Shown piece by piece: positions 1 to 8,416 of a stretch of 64,000 nt of DNA. The translations under genes were made by a program, and so were the position numbers. The DNA comes from an uncultured Flavobacteriaceae bacterium (GTDB taxonomy: Bacteria; Bacteroidota; Bacteroidia; Flavobacteriales; Flavobacteriaceae), in contig CALIJE010000042.1 of NCBI GenBank assembly GCA_938017825.1, forward strand, positions 1 to 64,000, written 5' to 3'. The notes beneath the pieces were generated by a model. It saw only the letters and a program-made list of their open reading frames with translations, searched no databases and was not told where the DNA came from. Position 1 is the first letter of the stretch. Every line of letters starts with the position of its first letter.

Positions 1-13
1 AAAGTATGGATAA

Positions 14-781
14 TTACCGATTTATCAACCTTCGTATGGCAATAAAAACAGGAATAAAAAGAGAATACCCAATGAAAAACGGAATAATATAATCCTTAAG
101 GTTAAAAACGAGCATCAAGCCGATCAATAAAAGTTGAAAACCCAGACCAAAAGTTGAAACCGCCGTCATCAGCCAGTTCGGAAGCTTCTCTGCAGTAGCT
201 GCGTCCTTTTCCCATCGATAGATGATTTTATCGAAAACCCCATAAAACAAGGAGTATAGTTTAAAGAGAATATTCACATGTTTCTGTTTTTCACCCGCCA
301 TAGCGGTTGGTATTTCATTTTCGAATACCCTGCTGATCGTATCCCCATTATGTTTGTTTCTAAGAATCACATAATAGTAGTTGTACAAGGTGCCTTGTAG
401 CTGTAGCCCTAAAAAGGACAAAATAGTATAACTCAACGATCCATCGGTCACGTACCAAATGGTAATGAGAATTAGAAAATTCAACACGATATCCGATACA
501 GAATCGAGGTATCTACCCGTATAACTTGGTGTATTCTTTGCACGGGCCAACTCCCCATCTGCGGCATCCAAAATAGATTTGAGCACCAAAAGAAAAAAGG
601 CGGTCAAATAATAACCCTTTAAGATTGTAAGGATGGCCAGTAAACCAGCGATTATAAACCCCATGGTAACGTGAACCGGCGTAAGCGAGGTGTGCTTAAG
701 AGAATTTGCTATCACCTTTGCTACGGGTCGACCATAATCCGATAAATCCAAGAATTGATTCTGCTTGGGCAGCTTTGACAT
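14..781 (-). CDS. CDP-alcohol phosphatidyltransferase family membrane protein
   Basis: Integral membrane enzyme of the CDP-alcohol phosphatidyltransferase family, which swaps CMP from a CDP-lipid or CDP-alcohol for a second alcohol during phospholipid synthesis. The family signature DGx2ARx8Gx3Dx3D is complete: D75, G76, A79, R80, G89, D93 and D97 in the 255-residue protein. Several hydrophobic segments surround it, with a further pair near the C-terminus. An upstream in-frame ATG at 847 exists, but a good -7 promoter element (TATCTTTG, 852-859) ends only four bases before it, so transcription would begin about at that codon; I therefore prefer the ATG at 781 (MSKLPKQ). The acceptor alcohol cannot be read from the sequence. 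It is divergent from the MFS gene at 915. Confidence 0.85.
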   Translation of the reverse strand: MSKLPKQNQFLDLSDYGRPVAKVIANSLKHTSLTPVHVTMGFIIAGLLAILTILKGYYLTAFFLLVLKSILDAADGELARAKNTPSYTGRYLDSVSDIVLNFLILITIWYVTDGSLSYTILSFLGLQLQGTLYNYYYVILRNKHNGDTISRVFENEIPTAMAGEKQKHVNILFKLYSLFYGVFDKIIYRWEKDAATAEKLPNWLMTAVSTFGLGFQLLLIGLMLVFNLKDYIIPFFIGYSLFIPVFIAIRRLINR

Positions 782-851
782 AGCAATAAAGTGTTCGTAG
801 AAAACCGGTAACGGAAACACGCTTGCCCGGTACACTCCGCAACACATGGTA

Positions 852-859
852 CAAAGATA
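852..859 (-). promoter_or_regulatory. -7 element for the CDP-alcohol phosphatidyltransferase gene
   Basis: Read on the minus strand this is TATCTTTG, matching the Bacteroidota -7 consensus TAnnTTTG. No clear TTTG -33 box is seen at the usual 17-23 bp spacing. It decides the start of the downstream gene in favour of 781. Confidence 0.5.
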
Positions 860-914
860 AAGCTAATTTACTTTTTAATAGGAATCCCATTGCTTCTCAC
901 TATCTTTCCAATTG

Positions 915-2165
915 ATGAAACAAAAAGCACCTTGGTATTACTTAACACTGCTTATTTTGGCAGGAGAGGCAGTTTTTATATTGCCCTTTGTGCTCCCAAG
1001 AATTTTTAGATCAACGGTGTTGGATGTTTTTGAACTTGACAATACACAACTCGGACTCTGTTTTTCTGTTTATGGTATCGTTGCGGTTATTTGTTATCTA
1101 TTAGGAGGACCTATAGCAGATAAATATCCTCCGCGGAAGCTCATGGCAATTGCATTGGTGATGACGGCGGCAGGTGGACTCGTATTCGCAACTTTTCCAA
1201 GTTTCGAGCTACTCCAAATTCTATATGGATATTGGGGTTTTACCACTATTTTCCTTTTTTGGGCTCCGATGATAAAGGCGGCCCGGGTTTGGGGTGGCAC
1301 AACTTCACAGGGCAAAGCTTTCGGACTACTTGATGGCGGGCGAGGACTAACCGGGGCGTTTTTTGGACTATTGGGCGTTTTTGTGTTTTCCTTATTTATA
1401 TCCGACATTGTAGAAACCGCTTCATTTTGGGAAAGGCGAGAGGCCTTTAAATACGTCATTTATTATTCCGCCGCGTCAATAACCATAATTGCACTTATGA
1501 CGTGGTTTTTTATGAAGTCTGGAGTAGATGAGAAGGAAATCCTTTTGGAAAAAATTTCCGTAAAACAGATCCATAGCGTGTTAAGACTTCCAGCGGTTTG
1601 GCTGCTTATGGTGATTATTCTATGTGCCTATGTAGGCTATAAAATAACAGATGTGTTATCACAATACGCAAGGGAAGTAATGTTGTACAACGAGGTAAAG
1701 TCGGCCGAGGTCGGTACGTTTATTCAATTTCTGCGGCCGGCTACGGGGATATTGGTTGGTTTGATCGTGGATCGTTTTAAAATTACGCTTTGGTTGGTCT
1801 TTAGTTTTATTGCCACTCTAATGGGCGGGATGTTGTTCGCATCGGGCATAATAGAACCATCTACAACGGCTTTGTATTTCTTATCGGTAGTTGTTATTGC
1901 GGTCGGGGTATACGCCGCTCGAGCGCTGTACTTCGGAGTAATGCAAAGTGGCAAAATACCACTAGTACTTACGGGTACTGCTGTTGGTATGATTTCTGTT
2001 GTCGGTTACACCCCAGATATTTTTGCTGGTCCCGCCTACGGATATCTTTTAGATTCAAATCCCGGGGAACCTGGCTTTCAAAACGTTTTTTGGATGTTGT
2101 CGGCATTTGCCTTCGTTGGTGGTATTGCTGCCATAGTATACCATCGATTTTACGGCCGGAAATAG
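915..2165 (+). CDS. Major facilitator superfamily transporter
   Basis: A 416-residue MFS permease with about 12 hydrophobic segments. The loop between helices 2 and 3 carries GGPIADKYPPRK (about residues 65-76), a variant of the MFS signature GxxxDRxGRR. The overall look resembles oxalate/formate or nitrate-type MFS proteins, but the substrate is not readable. A TTG at 912 precedes the ATG at 915; the ATG is the more likely start. A -7-like TATCTTTC lies at 901-908, very close to the start. It converges on the DUF4287 gene with only 10 bases between the stop codons, and no terminator hairpin is visible there. Confidence 0.85.
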   Translation: MKQKAPWYYLTLLILAGEAVFILPFVLPRIFRSTVLDVFELDNTQLGLCFSVYGIVAVICYLLGGPIADKYPPRKLMAIALVMTAAGGLVFATFPSFELLQILYGYWGFTTIFLFWAPMIKAARVWGGTTSQGKAFGLLDGGRGLTGAFFGLLGVFVFSLFISDIVETASFWERREAFKYVIYYSAASITIIALMTWFFMKSGVDEKEILLEKISVKQIHSVLRLPAVWLLMVIILCAYVGYKITDVLSQYAREVMLYNEVKSAEVGTFIQFLRPATGILVGLIVDRFKITLWLVFSFIATLMGGMLFASGIIEPSTTALYFLSVVVIAVGVYAARALYFGVMQSGKIPLVLTGTAVGMISVVGYTPDIFAGPAYGYLLDSNPGEPGFQNVFWMLSAFAFVGGIAAIVYHRFYGRK

Positions 2166-2175
2166 CACCTCGTAA

Positions 2176-2724
2176 TCAATTTGCTTTTTCATAAGCTTCC
2201 TTTAGCCATTCGGCCAATTGTGAATCTACCTCAGTACTATTGGTCAGCTGTACACGATGCGTGCACATAGTTCCAAAAGGTCCTGAATTACCCAATCGAT
2301 CGGTTATCGGCTTGTCCTTTAATTTTAACCCCAAATCGATCCGGGTCTTCGTGGCGGGTTTGATAAGGGCGAATTGTTTTTTACGAATAATGCTTACCGC
2401 TGATTTTTTTGGGGTAATGGTGACGTCCTCGCCAAAAGTCTTTACCAAAGCAATCAGTTTGTCATAGATTGCAATCAGGGCCTCCTTGCCCTTGTACTGG
2501 TTGCTCACCAAATCATCCTCTGATGTTTGTTCCTCCTTGGAGAGGTGTATGATGGTATTGGCAAAGCCGTGGGTAACCCCATGTTCCCCCTTTAAGAATT
2601 TCATGGCCTCGCCGTGTTTAGCGAATTTTTTTTGCCGTAGGATTGTTGTCCATTCTGCCAGCGACTTTCCGGTTTTTTCTGGCATATTTGCAATCATATT
2701 CTGTAGCGCTTTGTCCATATTCAT
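2176..2724 (-). CDS. DUF4287 / DUF5655 domain protein
   Basis: A 182-residue cytosolic protein without signal peptide. The N-terminal part (about residues 1-65) looks like DUF4287, with helices carrying TGKSLAEW and a GVTHGFAN segment; the C-terminal part (about 75-180) looks like DUF5655, a domain often found with it and predicted to bind DNA or ligand. No catalytic residues are evident. The ATG at 2724 overlaps the stop of the YdeI gene by four bases (ATGA), which supports this start and translational coupling. The family assignments are from memory of the domain patterns. The biochemical function is unknown. Confidence 0.75.
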   Translation of the reverse strand: MNMDKALQNMIANMPEKTGKSLAEWTTILRQKKFAKHGEAMKFLKGEHGVTHGFANTIIHLSKEEQTSEDDLVSNQYKGKEALIAIYDKLIALVKTFGEDVTITPKKSAVSIIRKKQFALIKPATKTRIDLGLKLKDKPITDRLGNSGPFGTMCTHRVQLTNSTEVDSQLAEWLKEAYEKAN

Positions 2725-3332
2725 TTATTTTTTTTAGTGGCAGCTGTCGCTTTTCCCCAGCCATTATCCCTCGATTTGATGTTCTGTTCGCAGAGCGATA
2801 CTATTTCCCTGATTCTCTTTTCTTTCGTTTCCTCCCGTTTGGCCTGATTAAGCCAATATAAATAGCTCTTTCGTTGACCACGCGTAAACCCTTTAAAGTT
2901 ATCAAAGGCTATCGGATTGCCATCAAAGGCTCGTTTTAGATTTTTTGGAATGATTCCTTTTTCCACGTCATCCAATGCTGTCCAAGAGCCATTGGCCTTG
3001 GCAATTTCGATGCTTTCGAGACCACTTTGATGCATAAGCCCTGCAGCTTTCAACTCTTTGAGATGATCTTTATTCACTTTGCTCCAAACGCTTTTTGGTT
3101 TTCGGGGACAAAAATATTGACGTCTTTTGCCGGGGCCGATGTTCTTCACAGTACTATCGATCCAACCATAACACAGTGCGACCCGCACGGCCTCCTCCCA
3201 ACGCATGCTTTTTTTTGAATGCGAAACGGCATAAAAAATTAGATTGATGCCGGCTTTTTGTGCATGGTTTTCGTGCAGCCAATTGCGCCATTGCGAATCG
3301 TTCTCAAAGTATTTCTCTTGAATTTCTTTCAT
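2721..3332 (-). CDS. YdeI/OmdA family protein (bacteriocin-protection-like)
   Basis: A 203-residue soluble protein of the YdeI family. Typical segments are the tryptophan-rich N-terminus (WRNWLHENH), the VALCYGWIDS block (about residues 51-60), the QYFCPRKPKSVWSKVN block (about 72-87) and the C-terminal FTRGQRKSYLYWLNQAKR block. The family name comes from a reported role in peptide or bacteriocin resistance in other bacteria; a molecular activity is not established. It is first in a two-gene operon with the DUF4287 gene, with overlapping ATGA. The intergenic region to the ThuA gene (3333-3430) holds no clear TAnnTTTG element on this strand. Confidence 0.8.
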   Translation of the reverse strand: MKEIQEKYFENDSQWRNWLHENHAQKAGINLIFYAVSHSKKSMRWEEAVRVALCYGWIDSTVKNIGPGKRRQYFCPRKPKSVWSKVNKDHLKELKAAGLMHQSGLESIEIAKANGSWTALDDVEKGIIPKNLKRAFDGNPIAFDNFKGFTRGQRKSYLYWLNQAKREETKEKRIREIVSLCEQNIKSRDNGWGKATAATKKNK

Positions 3333-3430
3333 GACTAACTTAAAAATAACAATTTCAATTATACGAACATTAGATTTTATAAAAGCGAATTCTTATTTTT
3401 AAATCTTATGCTTCTTAAAACACAGACGAA

Positions 3431-6400
3431 ATGAAAAAGTATACCATTTTAGTATTGATCCTGGTCGGACTTATTTTTACCTATTGTAGTAATAAGCGTG
3501 AAGGTAAACCCAAGGTGCTGGTCTTTTCGAAGACTATGGGTTTTAAACATGCCTCTATTCCTGCCGGAATTTCAGCACTCCAGAAATTGGGTGATGAGAA
3601 TGGTTTTGCGATTGATACCACAAAGAACGCAGAACTCTTTACTGATGAAATTCTAAAGCAATATAGTGCCATCGTCTTTTTAAGTACCACTGGTAACATA
3701 TTAGACCACAAACAGGAAGCTGCTTTTGAACGCTACATCCAATCTGGAGGTGGTTTCGTTGGGATACATGCCGCCGCCGATACGGAGTATGATTGGGGAT
3801 GGTACAACAAATTGGTGGGTGCCCAGTTTTTGAGTCATCCAAGTGGTACACCAGAGGCCAATTTTATAGTGAAGGATAACAGTTTTATAGCAACAAAGCA
3901 CCTCACGGATTCGGTATGGACAAGAACGGACGAACTTTATAATTACAAAAAAATAAATCCGGATGTCAATGTTATAATGACTCTAGATGAGTCTTCGTAT
4001 GAAGGAGGAGAGAACGGGGACTTTCATCCTATAGCTTGGTATCATGACTTTGATGGTGGACGTGCATTTTATACTGGGGGCGGTCACACTGATGAAAGTT
4101 ATACCGAGGCAGATTTTATAAAGCACATTTTAGGTGGCATCCAGTATGCTATAGGGGATAACGAAAACCTTAAATATGATAAGGCCATATCGCAAATTCC
4201 TCCTGACATTGACCGATTCTCGAAGAATGTTTTGGTAGAAGGAGAATTCTTTGAGCCGACCGAGATGACCATACTGCCCAATAATGATATTTTGGTTTCG
4301 CAACGACGAGGGGAGGTCATCTTGTACAAATCGGATACAAAAGAACTCAGTGAAGTACTGAAATTGGATGTATATCATAAGACCTTGCGAACTCCTGGCA
4401 CCAACGCGGAAGAAGGCTTAATGGGAATACAGAAGGATCCAAATTTTGCAGAAAACAACTGGGTGTATCTTTATTATGCCCCTACGGGTGATAAGGAGGT
4501 GAACATTTTAACACGTATGAAATATAATGACGGAGCCTTTGACAGGGCTTCCGAACAGGTGATTCTAGAGGTATACAGTCAGCGTGAAATATGCTGCCAT
4601 ACGGGAGGATCAATTGCCTTTGGCGGTGATGGACTACTCTATTTGTCGACTGGCGACAATTCTACGCCCTTTGATGAGAAGGGTGCAAAATATGTGAACA
4701 AGGGGTATGCGCCCTTGAACGATCTTCCTGGAAAGCAACAATTTGATGCGCGTCGTTCGTCTGGAAACACAAACGACCTTCGTGGAAAAATACTTCGAAT
4801 CAAGGTGAACGAAGATGGTTCCTATGATATTCCTGAGGGTAATCTTTTTCCTAAAGGAACTGAAAAGACAAGACCTGAAATTTATACCATGGGGCATCGA
4901 AATCCGTATCGTATTTCGGTAGATCCAAAAAATGGTTATGTGTATTGGGGAGATGTCGGTCCAGATGCCGGTGCTGACGATTTCGTAAGTAGGGGACCAC
5001 GTGGCTATGATGAAATGAACCAGGCTAGAGAGGCAGGGAATTTTGGATGGCCTTTATTCATAGCCGATAACAAAGCCTATGTTGATTATGATTATTCCAA
5101 TGGCGTGAGCGGCAAAACCTTTGATCCGCAAAGACCCATCAACGATTCTAAGAACAATACAGGACTCCAAGAATTGCCACCTGCACAACCTGCTTATATG
5201 TTCTATGATTATGGAGAATCGCAAGATTTTCCGCAGTCGGGCAGTGGAGGTCGTAATGCAATGGCAGGGCCTGCCTATTATTCCGACATGTTTGCTGATG
5301 GCGGTGGATTGCCTGCATACTATGACGGGAAGGTTATTATTTATGAATGGATGCGCGGCTGGATGATGGCACTGAGCTTGTTCGAAGACGGAACCGTAAA
5401 TAAAATGGAACCCTTTGCCTCAGACATTAAGGTAAATGCGCTTATTGATATGGAATTGGGACCCGATGGTAAGTTGTATCTTCTCGAATATGGCAGTGGT
5501 TGGTTTTCCAAGAACAAGGATTCGGGCTTAAGCGTTGTGGATTACAATTTTGGAAATCGACCTCCCGTGATCCACAATATGACCGTAAACCGAACGTCTG
5601 GCCAGCTTCCTTTGAGCATAACTGCAACCGTAGAAGCGGAAGATCGCGAAAAAGATGCAATAACATACGTTTGGGATTTAGGCAATGGGGAAACAACGGA
5701 AACATCAGAACCTAAAATTACCCACACCTATGCCGATGCCGGGGAATACAAAGTATCGGTTGAAGTAAAGGATGCGGGCGGCGAATCCGTAAAAAGTGAA
5801 GCCACGTCAATAGTAGCAGGAAATACGAGACCTGAAGTATCTATTGATATTCTAGGGGGCAATACGTCGTTCTATGTACCAGGACAACCCGTAAATTACG
5901 AGGTTTCGGTTGCTGATCCCGATAGCGATAACATCGATCCTGCAAATATTTTTGTCTCTGTGGATTATTTGGAGGGTATGGACAAGGTGAACATGAACCT
6001 TGGCCACCAGCAGGTATCCGCAGCGGTGACCGGAAAGGCCATGTCTCAGGCGATGGACTGTAAAGCATGCCATAAGGAGGCCGAGGCGTCGATTGGGCCG
6101 AGCTACCTCGATATTGCGAAAAAATATAAAGACGATGATAATGCTTTAGGCTATCTTCAAAAGAAAATCAAAGAAGGAGGCGCTGGAGTTTGGGGAGAGG
6201 TTATGATGGCCGCACATCCGAATATCACTTCTGACGAAACACTGCAGTTGGCGACCTATATCATGTCGCTTAGTGGCGAAGCGAACGGCAAACCTTCCTT
6301 GCCACCCAAAGGTTCGGTACTGGCGGAAAATGCAAGGTCGGGAAAATTAATGGTGTTGACCGCTAGCTATACCGATGAAGGGGCTGAAGGTACGGTTCCC

Positions 6401-6823
6401 TTAACAGGCTCCAAATCAATTGCTCTTTCAAGTAATACAGTTGGTTTTTCGGCCTCAACCAAAGTTCAAGACATGATGGCGGTACAATTCGCAGGAATGG
6501 ACTTGCTGGTGTTGCAAGGGCCAGTAGGTTGGTTTGAATTGGAGGATATTGATCTAAGCGGAGTGAGTGCCATAGTTTTAGGGGTAGGTTGGCAGCAAGC
6601 GCCAAAGGTAGCTTATGATTTTGAAGTTCATCTAGAATCACCGGATGGGGAAGTTATCGGTAAAGGTAATTTGGCTCCACAACCGGCAGGTTCACAAGGT
6701 GGTGCAGTAGTCATTCCTTTAACAACAAAGCTTAGTGGCAAGAACAAACTTGTCATCAAGGGTAAGGTAGAAGAGGGGAAAACTCCTGCTATGATTGCGT
6801 TGATGAATGCTACTTTTAACTAG
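3431..6823 (+). CDS. ThuA / PQQ-type sugar dehydrogenase / PKD / cytochrome c lipoprotein
   Basis: A very large (1130-residue) exported lipoprotein; the signal peptide ends in a lipobox with Cys19 (FTYC). Domains in order: a ThuA class I amidotransferase-like domain (about 28-243, with GGGFVGIHAAAD); a glucose/sorbosone dehydrogenase-type beta-propeller (about 255-690, with EEGLMGI, CCHTGGSIAFG, DLRGKILRI and GHRNPYRI); a PKD domain (about 695-790); a class I cytochrome c domain with CKACH (Cys877, Cys880, His881) and a likely axial Met in GEVMMAAHP; and a C-terminal beta-sandwich resembling a carbohydrate-binding module (about 970-1130). It probably oxidises a sugar or related compound in the periplasm or on the surface and passes electrons to its own haem. 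The substrate and use of PQQ are inferred. It ends before a bidirectional terminator. Confidence 0.88.
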   Translation: MKKYTILVLILVGLIFTYCSNKREGKPKVLVFSKTMGFKHASIPAGISALQKLGDENGFAIDTTKNAELFTDEILKQYSAIVFLSTTGNILDHKQEAAFERYIQSGGGFVGIHAAADTEYDWGWYNKLVGAQFLSHPSGTPEANFIVKDNSFIATKHLTDSVWTRTDELYNYKKINPDVNVIMTLDESSYEGGENGDFHPIAWYHDFDGGRAFYTGGGHTDESYTEADFIKHILGGIQYAIGDNENLKYDKAISQIPPDIDRFSKNVLVEGEFFEPTEMTILPNNDILVSQRRGEVILYKSDTKELSEVLKLDVYHKTLRTPGTNAEEGLMGIQKDPNFAENNWVYLYYAPTGDKEVNILTRMKYNDGAFDRASEQVILEVYSQREICCHTGGSIAFGGDGLLYLSTGDNSTPFDEKGAKYVNKGYAPLNDLPGKQQFDARRSSGNTNDLRGKILRIKVNEDGSYDIPEGNLFPKGTEKTRPEIYTMGHRNPYRISVDPKNGYVYWGDVGPDAGADDFVSRGPRGYDEMNQAREAGNFGWPLFIADNKAYVDYDYSNGVSGKTFDPQRPINDSKNNTGLQELPPAQPAYMFYDYGESQDFPQSGSGGRNAMAGPAYYSDMFADGGGLPAYYDGKVIIYEWMRGWMMALSLFEDGTVNKMEPFASDIKVNALIDMELGPDGKLYLLEYGSGWFSKNKDSGLSVVDYNFGNRPPVIHNMTVNRTSGQLPLSITATVEAEDREKDAITYVWDLGNGETTETSEPKITHTYADAGEYKVSVEVKDAGGESVKSEATSIVAGNTRPEVSIDILGGNTSFYVPGQPVNYEVSVADPDSDNIDPANIFVSVDYLEGMDKVNMNLGHQQVSAAVTGKAMSQAMDCKACHKEAEASIGPSYLDIAKKYKDDDNALGYLQKKIKEGGAGVWGEVMMAAHPNITSDETLQLATYIMSLSGEANGKPSLPPKGSVLAENARSGKLMVLTASYTDEGAEGTVPLTGSKSIALSSNTVGFSASTKVQDMMAVQFAGMDLLVLQGPVGWFELEDIDLSGVSAIVLGVGWQQAPKVAYDFEVHLESPDGEVIGKGNLAPQPAGSQGGAVVIPLTTKLSGKNKLVIKGKVEEGKTPAMIALMNATFN

Positions 6824-6857
6824 GAATTCAGTGAATACCATGTTGGTTTGATTTCAT

Positions 6858-6893
6858 AAAAAAGGAGGTTTCAAAAATTGAAACCTCCTTTTT
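6858..6893. terminator. Bidirectional intrinsic terminator
   Basis: A 16-bp hairpin with arms AAAAAGGAGGTTTCAA and TTGAAACCTCCTTTTT, a three-base loop, and A/T runs on both sides. It lies between the convergent ThuA/dehydrogenase and VWA genes and can serve both. Confidence 0.85.
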
Positions 6894-6911
6894 CAATGGT
6901 TACATTACGTC

Positions 6912-8378
6912 TTACATCCCCTCTGCAGCTGCAACGATGTTTTTAAATTCGCTTTTAAAATTATGCTCATCGTTAAGTGAGGTTTCGTTCAACCAATTCA
7001 AAATATCAGGATAGTTGCTTGTTCCTTTGAACGTCGAATCAGTTAATAGCATTGAAAAAGAGGCCGCACTTGCGGTAAATTTCATAAAGTCAGAACTCTG
7101 TTCAAAAGTGTTTCCGGTGTCGAAGACATCTAAACCGATCGGCTGGCTAGTCTCGGAATTTGGCAGTTTGTATCTAAAGTCAATCTTAAAGGTGCGTTCG
7201 CTTCTCGAAACAACTCCGCTTTTAGGCTTAATTTCATAAAGCGCGGTAACGTTCTGGCCGGCACCGATTTCCCCGGCATCTTTAGAGTCATCCTCGAAAT
7301 CTTCATTGTTCAAAACCCTGTTTTCATATCCTATCAGTCTATAGGCCTCAACGTAGTCTGGATTAAATTCTACTTGAATCTTAACATCTTTTGCAACGGT
7401 ATAGAATTTATTATACTCATACATAAAAACCTTGCGCAATTGTTCAATGGTATCAATATATTCGTAGTTTCCATTTCCGTTATTGGCAATTTGTTCTAAA
7501 GAACCATCGTTTAAATTCCCACGTCCAACTCCAAGAACGGTCAGGAAGATTCCTGAATCCCTTTTTTCTTCGATGAGGGAAATAAGTTCATCCTGACTCG
7601 ATGGTCCAACATTAAAATCACCGTCCGTACCAATGATGATTCTGTTGTTGCCTTCAGGGATAAAATTCTGCTGGGCAATCTCATAGGCAGTAATGATTCC
7701 TTCGGCCCCAGCCGTATTGCCTCCTGACCCTAGCAGGTCGATTGCATTTTTAATTTTGTCCTTTTCATTTCCAGGAGTTGATTCAAGGACCACTCCCGCT
7801 GAACCCGCATAGGTCACAATGGCTACCTTGTCGTTCTCAGAGAGCCCATCCACAAATAGTTTGAATCCGTTTTTTAAAAGCTCTAGTTTGTCTTCACTAG
7901 CCATGGAGCCCGAAACATCTATGAGATACACAAAGTTTGCAGATGGCTGCTCAGACTGCGGTATGGTTTTGCCCTTTAGTCCTATACGTACTAATTTATG
8001 ACCATCTGCCCAAGGGCAATCACTTACTTCTCCATTCAAGGCAATGGGATGAACGCTTTCCTCAAAGGGGTAATCTAGATTAAAGTAATTGATAAGTTCT
8101 TCGGTTCGCACGGCAGCTTTGGGCGGCAATCGTTTATCCTGTTGAATAAAACGTCTTACATTCGAGTAAGAAGCACCGTCGGCATCTGTCGAAAAAGTGG
8201 ATATCGGAAATTCAGTGGCATTCAGAAATTCATTCTCTCCAAATTCATTATACCTATCACCAGGTAATTCCAAATCGGAATAGCCGGCAAAGTTTTCGAG
8301 AGACTGGCTATCTAGTGCACCCTCTTCACAAGAAATAAACAAAAAAATTAAGGCAAGCGCTTGAAGTTTCTTTTTCAT
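6912..8378 (-). CDS. YfbK-like von Willebrand factor A lipoprotein
   Basis: A 488-residue lipoprotein: signal peptide with lipobox FISC (Cys17), then a conserved N-terminal domain of the YfbK type (with YSNVRRFIQQDKRLPP), a VWA domain, and a C-terminal DUF3520-like region. The metal-ion-dependent adhesion site is intact: DVSGS with Asp154, Ser156 and Ser158, and a GTDGDFNVG block later in the domain. Such proteins bind a divalent metal and usually a protein partner; the partner is unknown here. A start at 8399 is possible (MFQQKTN), but the ATG at 8378 places a normal signal peptide at the N-terminus. It follows the M1 peptidase by 38 bases and is probably the last gene of that run. Confidence 0.85.
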   Translation of the reverse strand: MKKKLQALALIFLFISCEEGALDSQSLENFAGYSDLELPGDRYNEFGENEFLNATEFPISTFSTDADGASYSNVRRFIQQDKRLPPKAAVRTEELINYFNLDYPFEESVHPIALNGEVSDCPWADGHKLVRIGLKGKTIPQSEQPSANFVYLIDVSGSMASEDKLELLKNGFKLFVDGLSENDKVAIVTYAGSAGVVLESTPGNEKDKIKNAIDLLGSGGNTAGAEGIITAYEIAQQNFIPEGNNRIIIGTDGDFNVGPSSQDELISLIEEKRDSGIFLTVLGVGRGNLNDGSLEQIANNGNGNYEYIDTIEQLRKVFMYEYNKFYTVAKDVKIQVEFNPDYVEAYRLIGYENRVLNNEDFEDDSKDAGEIGAGQNVTALYEIKPKSGVVSRSERTFKIDFRYKLPNSETSQPIGLDVFDTGNTFEQSSDFMKFTASAASFSMLLTDSTFKGTSNYPDILNWLNETSLNDEHNFKSEFKNIVAAAEGM

Positions 8379-8416
8379 GTTCGTTTTTTGTTGAAACAAC
8401 CGAAAAAGATTATACC

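Noticed and set aside
2721..3332. True bacteriocin-immunity function for the YdeI-like gene
   Set aside because: The family name is historical; there is no bacteriocin gene near it, so only the family assignment is kept.
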